Shown piece after piece: positions 1-8,886 of a stretch of DNA of 64,000 nucleotides. The position numbers and the translations under genes are program-made. The notes beneath the pieces were generated by a model that was not told where the DNA came from, ran no database searches, and saw only the letters and a program-made list of their open reading frames with translations. Origin of the DNA: Chlamydia avium 10DC88 (GTDB taxonomy: Bacteria; Chlamydiota; Chlamydiia; Chlamydiales; Chlamydiaceae); the NCBI RefSeq assembly GCF_000583875.1, contig NZ_CP006571.1:287398-351397 (forward strand), read 5' to 3'. Numbering within the stretch: the stretch's first letter is position 1; every line of letters begins with the position of its first letter.

Positions 1-416
1 ATAAATTGAATAATCGTAATGATCAGGAAGATAATAAATCCAACGACATAGTTCCCTCCTACGACGAAGTCTCCAAATGCCTGAATGACGTGACCTGCGT
101 ATGCTTTTAGTAGAATCTGTCTCGAGGAAGAAATGTTAATTCCCAACCGGAACATCGTTGTAATTAATAATAAGGAAGGGAAAACAGATAATTGTAGAGC
201 ACTAGGAATGTATAAAGCTACCATTAGCAGGAAAACAGATACAGCCAAATTAATGGTAATCATTAGGTCCACAACGGCCGGAGGTAGAGGGATAATGATC
301 ATCAAAACGACACCGATCATCCACAAAGCGAGGATGAGGTCGCTTGACTTATTGATCATGTTTAATGCTGCTTCTCCACCAAAGGTTCTACTAACAAAAT
401 TGAGTAGTTTATTCAT
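1..416 (-). CDS. cdsV: Type III secretion export gate protein CdsV (SctV/LcrD/FlhA family), partial 5' end
   Basis: The first 138 codons are present; the gene runs off the left edge of the window. In the type III secretion apparatus this family forms the nonameric inner-membrane export gate that hands substrates to the channel. The visible part starts MNKLLNFVSR, has hydrophobic segments around residues 24-50 and 53-80, and carries the family hallmarks FRLGINISSSRQILL and GDFVVGGNYVVGFIIF before entering the next membrane segment. The ATG at 416 overlaps the cdsU stop by one base (TAATG), which suggests translational coupling. Identification is firm from the N-terminal signature; the cytoplasmic domain cannot be assessed. 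Confidence 0.93.
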   Translation of the reverse strand, partial: MNKLLNFVSRTFGGEAALNMINKSSDLILALWMIGVVLMIIIPLPPAVVDLMITINLAVSVFLLMVALYIPSALQLSVFPSLLLITTMFRLGINISSSRQILLKAYAGHVIQAFGDFVVGGNYVVGFIIFLIITIIQF

Positions 417-1498
417 TATAGATTATCGAATTGGTTAATGTTTTTGTTATTAGGATTTTGCGCGTTAAGAGATGTGATATAGAGAAGGATTTCTCCAACA
501 GCTTCATAAGTGGATTCTGGGATAAATTTCAACTCTTTTCCTTCGTCCCAGAGCTGATGAGCTAAAGGGACGTTTCTCATAACTGGAATTCCATGTTTTT
601 CAGCTTCGGCAATAATTCGTTTTGCACGCAAGTTAATTCCCATAGCAATAATCCAGGGAGCTTTATATTTTTCAGGCATATAGCCAATAGCAACAGCTAT
701 ATCTTTAGGGTTAGAGACAACAGTACTAGCATGTTTAATTTGGGAAGACGGATCTTCATAGGCAATTTCTTGTGCAATTTGTCGTCTACGACCTTTAATT
801 TCTGGGTTACCTTCTGTATCCTTAAATTCTTGTTTAACCTCAAATTTTTCCATTTTGAGTTCTTTAGCAAAAGTTCTTCTTTGGTACACGAGATCAAGTA
901 CAGCAACCACTAAGAAAAAAATACCGATAGATATAACCGCTTTATAAAGAATTTGCTTAAAAATAGTTGCTGTAACAATAGGGGAAACCCCTGCAGTTTC
1001 TATGATTAAAGGTACACGATTCTTAAGTGTAGTATATAAAATTAATGCGGCACCAAAAATTTTTAGCATAGATTTAAGCAATTCAATTAAGGTTTTAACC
1101 TTAAACTTTTGCTTTAAGTTATCAATAGGATTAAATTTTTTAAGGTCCGGTTTAAAAACTTCAGTAGAAAACGTAGGCCCTACAACAAGAAATCCTATCA
1201 GAATGCCTACAAATCCCACGGCTCCTAATATGGGTAATGAAGTAGTTAGTATTAAAGTTAAGCAATTATGTAAATAGTATAGAGTAACTCTTGGATTATG
1301 ATGTAGAGGAGCTTCCTTAAGAATAGACGCCAAAAAACTTCCTAAGTGTTGAGCAAAAAACGACGTCAAATAAAATACTGTAACCATGGAGACAATAAAG
1401 GTAACCGCGGAAGGAAAATCTTGAGATTTCGCTACCTGACCCTTTTTCCTTGCATCTCGAAGACGCTTTGGGGTTGCCTTTTCTGTTTTTTCTCCCAT
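416..1498 (-). CDS. cdsU: Type III secretion export switch protein CdsU (SctU/YscU/FlhB family)
   Basis: 360 aa, normal length for the family. It is the inner-membrane export apparatus protein whose cytoplasmic domain controls substrate-class switching. The N-terminus MGEKTEKATPKRLRDARKKG is the classic FlhB/YscU opening; four hydrophobic segments follow (about 30-60, 88-110, 140-160, 180-205), then the basic linker and cytoplasmic domain. The autocleavage site, usually NPTH, reads NPKD here (residues 263-266): Asn and Pro are kept, Thr and His are not. The C-terminal block VPLAHQLWDEGKELKFIPES is typical. It lies upstream of cdsV with a one-base overlap. Confidence 0.95.
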   Translation of the reverse strand: MGEKTEKATPKRLRDARKKGQVAKSQDFPSAVTFIVSMVTVFYLTSFFAQHLGSFLASILKEAPLHHNPRVTLYYLHNCLTLILTTSLPILGAVGFVGILIGFLVVGPTFSTEVFKPDLKKFNPIDNLKQKFKVKTLIELLKSMLKIFGAALILYTTLKNRVPLIIETAGVSPIVTATIFKQILYKAVISIGIFFLVVAVLDLVYQRRTFAKELKMEKFEVKQEFKDTEGNPEIKGRRRQIAQEIAYEDPSSQIKHASTVVSNPKDIAVAIGYMPEKYKAPWIIAMGINLRAKRIIAEAEKHGIPVMRNVPLAHQLWDEGKELKFIPESTYEAVGEILLYITSLNAQNPNNKNINQFDNL

Positions 1499-1796
1499 TG
1501 TTGGCCAACGTAAAGAGCATTAAATTAGGAATAATCTGCAACTTACCTCATAAGGGTGTTTTTCACAAGAGAGAACCCTAGAACATTGAGTATAAGTTAT
1601 TAAAAATTTATATTTCTTGGTTCTTTGATATGAAAAATATTAGTTAGGAATTATTCAATTTTATACTGTCTTTACCTTTTCTAGGAGGGTGAAAAAGAGA
1701 AGGTAAGCTTTTGGATTGGCATTTAAAAAATGGTAAACATTATAATTGCTATTCCTTAAGTTCTTGTGAAAAATAACGTCTATAGAAGATAGCATT
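1499..1796. other. Divergent intergenic region cdsU / ychF
   Basis: 298 bases without a gene separate the divergent starts of cdsU and ychF. It is very AT-rich. I see one reasonable plus-strand sigma70-like promoter (entered separately) and no convincing minus-strand promoter for cdsU, no tRNA and no strong hairpin. Confidence 0.5.
1586..1614 (+). promoter_or_regulatory. Candidate sigma66 promoter for ychF
   Basis: TTGAGT at 1586-1591 and TATATT at 1609-1614 are separated by 17 bases. The match is good, but the sequence is AT-rich and the leader would be about 175 bases, so this is tentative. Confidence 0.35.
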
Positions 1797-2891
1797 ATGG
1801 GTCATACAGAGTGTGGGATTGTTGGTCTTCCCAATGTAGGTAAATCAGGATTATTTAACGCACTTACTGGGGCTCAAGTAGCTTCTTGTAATTATCCTTT
1901 TTGTACCATAGATCCGAATGTTGGTATTGTTCCTATCATTGATAATCGCTTAGATATCTTAGCTAAGATGAATCAAAGTCAAAAAGTCATCTATGCTGAT
2001 ATGAAGTTTGTAGATATCGCTGGTTTAGTTAAGGGAGCTGCAGAAGGTGCTGGATTAGGGAATCGTTTTTTGTCTCATATTCGCGAAACACATGCTATAG
2101 CTCATGTTGTTCGTTGTTTTGATAATGATGACGTTACTCATGTATCAGGGAAAATAGACCCTCGTGATGATATTGCTGTCGTTAATTTAGAATTGTTATT
2201 TGCAGATTTTTCTTCAGCTACCAGTATTCACGGAAAATTATCCAAACAAGCTAAAGGGAAAAAAGACGTTGGAGCAGTATTGCCTATTCTTGATAAGGTA
2301 ATTGCCCATTTAGAAAGCGGTCAACCAGTACGTACTCTCGATTTATCACCAGAAGAAGAAAAGCAATTAAAACCTTATCCTTTTCTATCAGCAAAACCTA
2401 TGTTGTATATAGCTAACATAGGGGAAGACTCCTTGGAAATAATGCATAATGATTATGTAGCTGCTGTTGAAGAAATCGCTAAGCAAGAACATGCGCAAGT
2501 TATCCCTATTTGTGTGCGATTAGAGGAGGAAATTATGTCCCTTCCAGTTGAAGAGAGACAAGATTTTCTCAATAGCTTGGGATTAAAGGAATCAGGTTTA
2601 AACAAACTTGCCCGTATTGCATATCATACTTTGGGATTAATTTCTTATTTTACAACAGGTCCTCAGGAAACACGGGCTTGGACAATTACTAAAGGTTCTA
2701 CAGCAGTAGAAGCTGCAGGTCAAATTCACACAGATATTCAAAAAGGATTTATTCGAGCTGAGGTCATTACTCTTGAAGATATGCTTGCTCATAACGGCAG
2801 GTCTGGGGTTCGTGAAGTAGGTAAGTTACGTTTAGAGGGTAGAGATTATATAGTTCAGGATGGAGATATCATGCTTTTCTTACATAATTAG
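1797..2891 (+). CDS. ychF: Ribosome-binding ATPase YchF (Obg-family, OLA1-like)
   Basis: 364 aa, the usual family length. YchF is a P-loop ATPase of the Obg group that binds ribosomes and takes part in stress responses. The P-loop GLPNVGKSGLF is at residues 10-20, the switch II region DIAGLVKGAAEGAGLG around 73-90, and the NKxD motif is replaced by an ANxGE-type motif (MLYIANIGED), the change known to give ATP rather than GTP preference. A coiled-coil hairpin follows and a TGS domain closes the protein. The last 23 bases overlap the end of convergent ribF. Confidence 0.96.
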   Translation: MGHTECGIVGLPNVGKSGLFNALTGAQVASCNYPFCTIDPNVGIVPIIDNRLDILAKMNQSQKVIYADMKFVDIAGLVKGAAEGAGLGNRFLSHIRETHAIAHVVRCFDNDDVTHVSGKIDPRDDIAVVNLELLFADFSSATSIHGKLSKQAKGKKDVGAVLPILDKVIAHLESGQPVRTLDLSPEEEKQLKPYPFLSAKPMLYIANIGEDSLEIMHNDYVAAVEEIAKQEHAQVIPICVRLEEEIMSLPVEERQDFLNSLGLKESGLNKLARIAYHTLGLISYFTTGPQETRAWTITKGSTAVEAAGQIHTDIQKGFIRAEVITLEDMLAHNGRSGVREVGKLRLEGRDYIVQDGDIMLFLHN

Positions 2892-3786
2892 TAGAAGAGA
2901 AAAACCTTCTTGCATCTTGAATATCTTGACGAATTGCTTGCGCAAGTTCTTCTCGGGAGGAAAATTTCTTTTCTCTACGCAAGAGTTGTTTAGGAATAAT
3001 GGAAACTGTTTGGTTATATATATTTTCTTGAAAATCAAAAATATGAGCTTCTAAACATAAGGAGTTTCTTCCTACAGTAGGAGCAAGACCAAGGTTCATT
3101 ATTCCTAAATGGAATTGTTTATTGTATTCCACTTCACACGCATAAACTCCAAAAGGAAGTAAACACTCTTGCTGTGGGAGATTAATAGTTGCTATTCCTA
3201 ATTTCGTTCCTAGACCACGTCCAGAAGTGATGGTCCCAGAATACGTATAAGTATATCCTAGATGGCTATTTGCGCTTTCTAAATCTCCTTGAGATAAAAA
3301 TTGGCGAATTTTTTTACTAGAAACAATTTCATGATTTATTTCACAGGGAGAAACTTCAATAATTTCTATTCCTAGAGTATCAGCTAGTGGGAGTAGAGTT
3401 TTTGCATTCCCAAGTCTATCTTTGCCTAGGTGGGAATCGTATCCTAACACTAGGCGTTTACAACATAGAGTTTCATGTAGTGAAAGGATAAAACTTTCGG
3501 CAGATTGATTAGAGAAGCTTTTCGTGAAAGGAAGGATGCATAGGCAATCAATAGGGAAATTTTGTAAACGACGAAGCTTTTCATCCTTGCTAATAATCAA
3601 CTGAGGACCTGGAGGTTGTAAAATTGCTAGAGGATGTACATCAAAAGTAATTATACCAGATGTCCCAGGATAAGAAGATAGGAGATTCAGTAGTTTTGTA
3701 TGGCCTAGATGACAGCCATCAAAAAAACCTATAGTTATAGAATCTATAGGAAAGGGGATAGACGCCAAACTATAGAATATTTCCAT
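2869..3786 (-). CDS. ribF: Bifunctional riboflavin kinase / FAD synthetase RibF
   Basis: 305 aa. It converts riboflavin to FMN and then FAD. The N-terminal nucleotidyltransferase domain shows [15 protein letters not shown] near residue 20, matching the FDGxHxGH signature. The C-terminal flavokinase domain has [16 protein letters not shown] around residues 189-204. It overlaps the upstream truB by 17 bases, so the two are probably translationally coupled, and it overlaps ychF tail to tail. As in other chlamydiae it ends a translation-related minus-strand cluster. Confidence 0.95.
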   Translation of the reverse strand: MEIFYSLASIPFPIDSITIGFFDGCHLGHTKLLNLLSSYPGTSGIITFDVHPLAILQPPGPQLIISKDEKLRRLQNFPIDCLCILPFTKSFSNQSAESFILSLHETLCCKRLVLGYDSHLGKDRLGNAKTLLPLADTLGIEIIEVSPCEINHEIVSSKKIRQFLSQGDLESANSHLGYTYTYSGTITSGRGLGTKLGIATINLPQQECLLPFGVYACEVEYNKQFHLGIMNLGLAPTVGRNSLCLEAHIFDFQENIYNQTVSIIPKQLLRREKKFSSREELAQAIRQDIQDARRFFSSTNYVRKA

Positions 3787-4477
3787 GGAAATCTCTTAGA
3801 TAAGGAGATACATTAAAATCAGGATAATCGAGTAGACGACCATCAATACATTGATCTATAGAGAAATTTCCACTACGCAGTCGTCTCAACTCTTCTAAAT
3901 AAGCTCCACAACCTAACATATTTCCTAACTCATGAGCAATACTTCGAATATACGTACCTTTACTACAGTGAACAGAAAAATAAAGTAAGGGATATTCATA
4001 TTTAGTAATCTGTAGATTTACTTGAACTGTAGATTGACGACGCTCGATGGATAACCCTTTACGGGCATACTCATAAAGTTTTTTTCCATTAATTTTTTTA
4101 GCAGAAAACATCGGAGGAATTTGCTGGATCTCTCCCTGAAAATATTGAGATGCTTCTAGAATTTCCTCGTATGTTGGAATTTTTTTTGATCTTCCGACAA
4201 TTTTCCCATTACGGTCATAAGAATCTGTCGTTGTTCCAAGATGAGCAATGGCTGCATACTCTTTGTCTTCAAATAGTAGTGTATCTGATAGGCGAGTAAA
4301 CTTACGTCCTATCAGCATAACCATGACTCCTGTCGCGAAAGGATCTAACGTTCCTGCGTGACCAATTTTTTTAACCCCAATTAGTTTGGTTAAAGCGCGG
4401 ATAAGACTAAATGAAGTTCTTTCTTCAGGCTTATCTATAAGAAGAATGCCTTCTTTAAGTTCTGTAGCAAGTTCCAT
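3770..4477 (-). CDS. truB: tRNA pseudouridine(55) synthase TruB
   Basis: 235 aa. It makes pseudouridine 55 in the T-loop of tRNAs. [14 protein letters not shown] near the N-terminus and [15 protein letters not shown] with catalytic Asp45 are diagnostic; [13 protein letters not shown] is the later conserved block. The protein is about 80 residues shorter than the E. coli enzyme and appears to lack the C-terminal PUA domain. It sits 41 bases after rbfA and overlaps ribF, in the order rbfA-truB-ribF common in bacteria. Confidence 0.95.
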   Translation of the reverse strand: MELATELKEGILLIDKPEERTSFSLIRALTKLIGVKKIGHAGTLDPFATGVMVMLIGRKFTRLSDTLLFEDKEYAAIAHLGTTTDSYDRNGKIVGRSKKIPTYEEILEASQYFQGEIQQIPPMFSAKKINGKKLYEYARKGLSIERRQSTVQVNLQITKYEYPLLYFSVHCSKGTYIRSIAHELGNMLGCGAYLEELRRLRSGNFSIDQCIDGRLLDYPDFNVSPYLRDFHGNIL

Positions 4478-4518
4478 AATAATTTTTGTCAGTATTCAAT
4501 CTTCTTAAAGAGGTAATT

Positions 4519-4881
4519 TTAATTCTTATCTTGCTGTTGTATTTTCCAAAGTAAATTTTCTATATGATCTTGAGGTGAGAAAATATCATCGAGATAAAAA
4601 TTGAGTTCGGGAAAATATTTAAGCACTATTTTTTTAGAAGCCTTATAAGCAATATAACCAGCCGATACTTTCAAAGCTTCTAAAGTTTCAGATTGGGTAT
4701 TTTCATGAGGCATAATTGAAACATAGACACGAGCAAATCGTAAGTCCTTAGATAAGGATACCCGGGTTACTGTAATCCAGCAATTAGAAATTTTCGGGTG
4801 CTTTATGTCTTTTAAGATGACATTAGCAATAGCCTCGCGAAGCACTGCGTTTACTTTTTGTATGCGTCTATTTTCCGTCAT
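4519..4881 (-). CDS. rbfA: 30S ribosome-binding factor RbfA
   Basis: 120 aa, a type-II KH-fold protein that assists late maturation of the 30S subunit and the 5' end of 16S rRNA. The opening RRIQKVNAVLREAIANVI and the block SKDLRFARVYVSIMP are characteristic, as is the YFPELNFYLDD stretch near the C-terminus. It begins five bases after the infB stop, the standard nusA-infB-rbfA-truB order. Confidence 0.94.
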   Translation of the reverse strand: MTENRRIQKVNAVLREAIANVILKDIKHPKISNCWITVTRVSLSKDLRFARVYVSIMPHENTQSETLEALKVSAGYIAYKASKKIVLKYFPELNFYLDDIFSPQDHIENLLWKIQQQDKN

Positions 4882-4886
4882 AATAC

Positions 4887-7541
4887 TTAAAGTTGCTGTG
4901 GATGATAGATAATTTCATAACACTGTAAAATGTCACCTACCTGACCCTGCTGATATCCTTCTAATAAAATACCGCACTCAAACCCTTTTTTAGCTTCTTT
5001 AGCATCTTCTTTTGTACGTTTTAATGAAGATAAATGACCTTTCCAAAGAACTTCATTATTACGAACAACACGAATTCTTTGATTGCGAATCATAGAGCCT
5101 TCAATAACTAAACAACCATAAATTATTCCAAGCTGTGATGATTTGAATAGCTTCTTAATTTCCGCAGCACCAAGATCTTTTTCTTCTGCAATAGGATCAA
5201 GGAGAGCTGTCATCATTTCTTTAACAGCGTCTACAGCATGGTAGATGATATTAAATAGTTGTACTCTTACTCCAAGATTTTTAATCAGAACATCTGCATG
5301 ATTTTCTATTCTTGTGTGAAAACCAATAATTGTAGCTTTGGATGCTGCTGCTAAACGAATATCAGATTCAGAAATTTCTCCAACACTACTAGAAAGAACT
5401 TCCACACTAACTTTATCGGATACTATTTTCGAAATAGAGTTAACTAATGCTTCAATAGAACCTTGCACATCAGCCTTAATAATTAATTTTAATACCTTTT
5501 TGTTTTGTAACATGGCATCAAAATTGGGGCGTTTCGTTTGCAAAGCAAATTTCTTCTGACCAGCAAGTCTGGCATTAATAATTTCTTTTGCTGTTTTCTC
5601 ATTTTTAACAACTACAAAAGGATCTCCAGCTTTTGGTATTCCCGATAATCCTGTAATTAAAGCGGGGGAAGAGGCCGGAGCCGAATCCATGAGTTGATTA
5701 TGCTCATTATGTATTGTTTTTACTTTGCCATAGCAATTGTTAAAAACAATAGCTTCTCCAAGATGTAATGTACCATTTTGCACTAAAATAGTTGCTACTG
5801 CTCCTAAGCTTTTATGTAGTTCAGATTCAATAACAATTCCTCTAGCCCTGGTTGACAGATTTGCTTTAAGTTCTAAAACTTCTGCTTGTAATGCAAGCAT
5901 TTCTAAAAGATCTGATAGACCCTCTCCTGTTTTTGCTGAGGTATTGACTGTAGCAATAGTTCCTCCCCAAGCTTCGGGTAGGAGATCAATTTCGGATAGC
6001 TGTCTATAAATAGTTTCTGCATTGAAATTGGGCTTATCGCATTTATTAATAGCTACTACAATAGTGATATCAGCATCACGTGCATGCTTTACTGCTTCTA
6101 GAGTTTGTTCTTTAATACCCTCATCTCCTGCAACTACTAAAACTACAATATCACATACCTCGGCTCCTCGAGCTCTCATAGCAGAAAAAGCTTCGTGACC
6201 AGGAGTATCTAAAATTGTAATATTTCCTACAGGTGTAGAACAACAAAAAGCTCCCATATGTTGTGTAATGGCACCAGACTCTGTTTGCGCTACATTACTT
6301 TTTCTTAGAGCATCAATTAATGTTGTTTTCCCGTGGTCTACATGCCCCATAAAGGCAACAATTGGGGGGCGAATAGTTAATTTACTTGGATCAGTTTTTT
6401 GGATTTCTTCTTTGACTGTATTGCTTTCAATATAGAGTTTATCTTGCTCGGATGAGTCAATATCAATAGTACAACCAAATTCTAGGCCAATAAACTGTAC
6501 AGTAGTTTCATTATCTAAAATATCATTTACTACATAACTCATGCCATGGATGAACATCTTCTGAATCAGTTCAGAAGCTTTTAGTTTCATCTCTGCTGCA
6601 AGATCCTTGATTGTAATCGGAAGAGGGACCTTAATATGGGTAGGACGTTGTATTGTGTGTTCTTCATAATGCTTCTTAGTTTTTTGAACACGTTTTTTTC
6701 TCCATTTCTCCTCTTCATTACTATCATTTAATCCATAACGATCTCGACCTGTAAAAGCTTTGGGAGACTCATCTTTTTTAGGGCGATCTCGGAAATCTCC
6801 TCCCGTTTTTTTGCTTGTGTCTCTACGATACACATTTTGAGGGGAACGATTCGGTACATGTTGTTTATTTTCTTCAAGGAAATCTAGAGATGCTTGTCCT
6901 CGAGATGATTGGTAAGAACTACCGCGTTCTTTTGATGAAACTTTATCTTCTTTTTTGGGAGCTGACTTAAAGGTTTTAGCTAATAGATGATTGATATGCT
7001 TTCCTGTAGGTCCAAAATTAGATTTAATGGACACGATACTTTTAACTTGCTCTACTTTTTCTGGAGCTGATTCTACTTCTTTATTTTTAGAAGAGACCAT
7101 TTCTTCAGAAGAAGTGCTTTCAATTTCTTCTGATATAGCTGGTGGCGTATCTTTAACTTGTTCTTCTTGAGGAATAGCTGTAGGCAGAGAATTATTTTCT
7201 TCCACAGTAGAAGAAGGCAGAACAGTGCCTGTTTCTACAAGAGTGGCGGGGCTTTCTTGAGCTTCAGAAGCAAATGAGGAACGATTTTTAGCTCGTATTC
7301 TGCGTGGAGCAGCTTCATTGGTAAAAGGCTCTGTTAGCGTAGAACCAGAAACATCCGCTGTGCTTTTTTTCTTTGTTAACTTTTCAGGAACCTTTGTTGA
7401 AGGTTTATCTAAAGAGTTTTTGGTGTCTGAAGATCCTGCTTGAGCTAATTTTTTCTTTAATTTATCTAAGCCAGCAGCCTTTGTTAATTGAGAATTTTTA
7501 ATCTTCAATTTTAGGTTTTTCGTCAACTTTACTTTCTCCAT
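4887..7541 (-). CDS. infB: Translation initiation factor IF-2
   Basis: 884 aa from the preferred start MEKVKLTKNLKLKIKN; an upstream in-frame start at 7574 would add 11 residues but lies deeper in nusA, and from memory chlamydial IF-2 begins at MEK. IF-2 is the GTPase that brings fMet-tRNA to the 30S subunit. A low-complexity Ser/Glu/Lys-rich N-terminal half is followed by the G domain: GHVDHGKTT (G1), DTPGHEAF (G3) and NKCDK (G4), then the translation-factor beta-barrels and the fMet-tRNA-binding C-terminus. The start lies inside the 3' end of nusA (44-base overlap). Confidence 0.95.
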   Translation of the reverse strand: MEKVKLTKNLKLKIKNSQLTKAAGLDKLKKKLAQAGSSDTKNSLDKPSTKVPEKLTKKKSTADVSGSTLTEPFTNEAAPRRIRAKNRSSFASEAQESPATLVETGTVLPSSTVEENNSLPTAIPQEEQVKDTPPAISEEIESTSSEEMVSSKNKEVESAPEKVEQVKSIVSIKSNFGPTGKHINHLLAKTFKSAPKKEDKVSSKERGSSYQSSRGQASLDFLEENKQHVPNRSPQNVYRRDTSKKTGGDFRDRPKKDESPKAFTGRDRYGLNDSNEEEKWRKKRVQKTKKHYEEHTIQRPTHIKVPLPITIKDLAAEMKLKASELIQKMFIHGMSYVVNDILDNETTVQFIGLEFGCTIDIDSSEQDKLYIESNTVKEEIQKTDPSKLTIRPPIVAFMGHVDHGKTTLIDALRKSNVAQTESGAITQHMGAFCCSTPVGNITILDTPGHEAFSAMRARGAEVCDIVVLVVAGDEGIKEQTLEAVKHARDADITIVVAINKCDKPNFNAETIYRQLSEIDLLPEAWGGTIATVNTSAKTGEGLSDLLEMLALQAEVLELKANLSTRARGIVIESELHKSLGAVATILVQNGTLHLGEAIVFNNCYGKVKTIHNEHNQLMDSAPASSPALITGLSGIPKAGDPFVVVKNEKTAKEIINARLAGQKKFALQTKRPNFDAMLQNKKVLKLIIKADVQGSIEALVNSISKIVSDKVSVEVLSSSVGEISESDIRLAAASKATIIGFHTRIENHADVLIKNLGVRVQLFNIIYHAVDAVKEMMTALLDPIAEEKDLGAAEIKKLFKSSQLGIIYGCLVIEGSMIRNQRIRVVRNNEVLWKGHLSSLKRTKEDAKEAKKGFECGILLEGYQQGQVGDILQCYEIIYHPQQL

Positions 7542-8802
7542 ATTTGCTGACTTGCTCAAGAATCCTATAAGCAAGTTCTAAACTAATTCCAGGAACAGTA
7601 GCAAGATCACTAGCGCTAGCTAACAACAACTTTCTGGTTGTATCGTATCCTGCATATACAAGATTTTGAATAACCAATTTACTAATGCCTTCTATTTCCA
7701 AAGGCTCATCTAGTTTAGGATTTTCGAATTCTGCTAATTGTAAACGTTGGATTTCTAATAACTTGTTGTATTCGCTCATGCGTTGAACTTCGAGTTCATA
7801 GCCTAAGATCTGACTGATTAGTCGAGCATTGATTCCTCGCTTACCAATTACTGTAGCATAATCAGAGTCTTGTACAACTATCGCAATAACCTTGTCGTCT
7901 TCCAAAATGGCAATCTTTTGAATTTCTATAGGACAAAGCAAGTTTTGCAATAATTCTGTAGGTACAGGGGAATAGTTTACAATATCTATTTTTTCATCAT
8001 TCAGTTCTCGAATAATATTTTTTATTCTTGAACCTCTCATCCCAACAAAAGCCCCTACTGGATCTGTTTTTGGATCAGACGAACGGACAGCTAACTTAGT
8101 TCTATAGCCTGCTTCTCGAGCAATTTTAACGATTTCAACAGAGCCTTCTTCTAGTTCGGGGACTTCCTGTAAAAAAAGTTGCTTAACGAATTCTGGATGG
8201 CTACGGCTTAGAATAACTTCTGCACCACCATTTTCAGATTCTTGTACTTCGTATAGTAAGGCATAAATTTTATCCCCAATTTTATGTTTTTCTGTTTTAG
8301 GATAAAATCTAGCGGGTAACAGACCTTCAACCTTTCCCAAATCTATAATTAAGTTAGAACCTTTACTAAATCGTTTAACAATTCCCGAAAGAATTTCATT
8401 TACTCTATACCGATATTCCTCATAGATAACGTCTCGTTCTGCATGACGTAGTTTTTGACCTATGATTTGTCTTGCAGCATAAGCAGCGATTCTACCAAAA
8501 CTTTCTGATACAAATGGGACATCCATGTATTGTCCAATTTGACAATCAGGATCATATTCTCTAGCTTTGTCTAAAGGAATTTCTTTGCTAGGATTGCGGC
8601 ATACCTCGACAATTTCTTTTTCGCAAAAAACTTCAATGTCCCCAGTACGAGAATTAACATTTACTGATATGTTTGCATCATCCCTTAACGTTTTTTTTGC
8701 TGCAATTTTTAAAGCAGATTCAATAGCGCTGATAATGACAGGGCGTTGAATTCCTTTTTCCTTTTCCATGTAGTCAAAAATAGCTACAAGATCTTTATTC
8801 AT
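7498..8802 (-). CDS. nusA: Transcription termination/antitermination factor NusA
   Basis: 434 aa. NusA binds RNA polymerase and modulates pausing, termination and antitermination. Order of domains: N-terminal RNAP-binding domain (start to about 130), S1 domain (EILSGIVKRFSKGSNLIIDLG), then two KH domains with the GxxG-type loops GMRGSRI and GKRGINA, and a short C-terminal helix-hairpin-helix stretch (LATVPGISLELAYRIL). It lacks the long acidic repeats of E. coli NusA. It is upstream of infB, which starts within its last codons. Confidence 0.95.
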   Translation of the reverse strand: MNKDLVAIFDYMEKEKGIQRPVIISAIESALKIAAKKTLRDDANISVNVNSRTGDIEVFCEKEIVEVCRNPSKEIPLDKAREYDPDCQIGQYMDVPFVSESFGRIAAYAARQIIGQKLRHAERDVIYEEYRYRVNEILSGIVKRFSKGSNLIIDLGKVEGLLPARFYPKTEKHKIGDKIYALLYEVQESENGGAEVILSRSHPEFVKQLFLQEVPELEEGSVEIVKIAREAGYRTKLAVRSSDPKTDPVGAFVGMRGSRIKNIIRELNDEKIDIVNYSPVPTELLQNLLCPIEIQKIAILEDDKVIAIVVQDSDYATVIGKRGINARLISQILGYELEVQRMSEYNKLLEIQRLQLAEFENPKLDEPLEIEGISKLVIQNLVYAGYDTTRKLLLASASDLATVPGISLELAYRILEQVSKYGESKVDEKPKIED

Positions 8803-8844
8803 TGTACTCCTCTTATAAATAGGGGAACAGACAGAATGTCTAGT

Positions 8845-8876
8845 AAAGCTAACTCTATTTAGATAGAGCTAGCTTT
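8845..8876 (-). terminator. Hairpin between rpsA and nusA
   Basis: An inverted repeat with 14-base arms (8845-8858 and 8863-8876, one G-U pair) and a 4-base loop lies just after the rpsA stop, reading on the minus strand. There is only a short T stretch after it, so it may act as a partial terminator, a processing site or an attenuator between rpsA and nusA-infB. Confidence 0.5.
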
Positions 8877-8886
8877 AAATAAGTTA

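Noticed and set aside
133..438. 101-aa plus-strand frame
   Set aside because: It is antisense to the clearly recognisable CdsV N-terminus and has no family features.
593..1277. Plus-strand frames of 91 and 106 aa inside cdsU
   Set aside because: Antisense shadows of a strongly supported type III gene.
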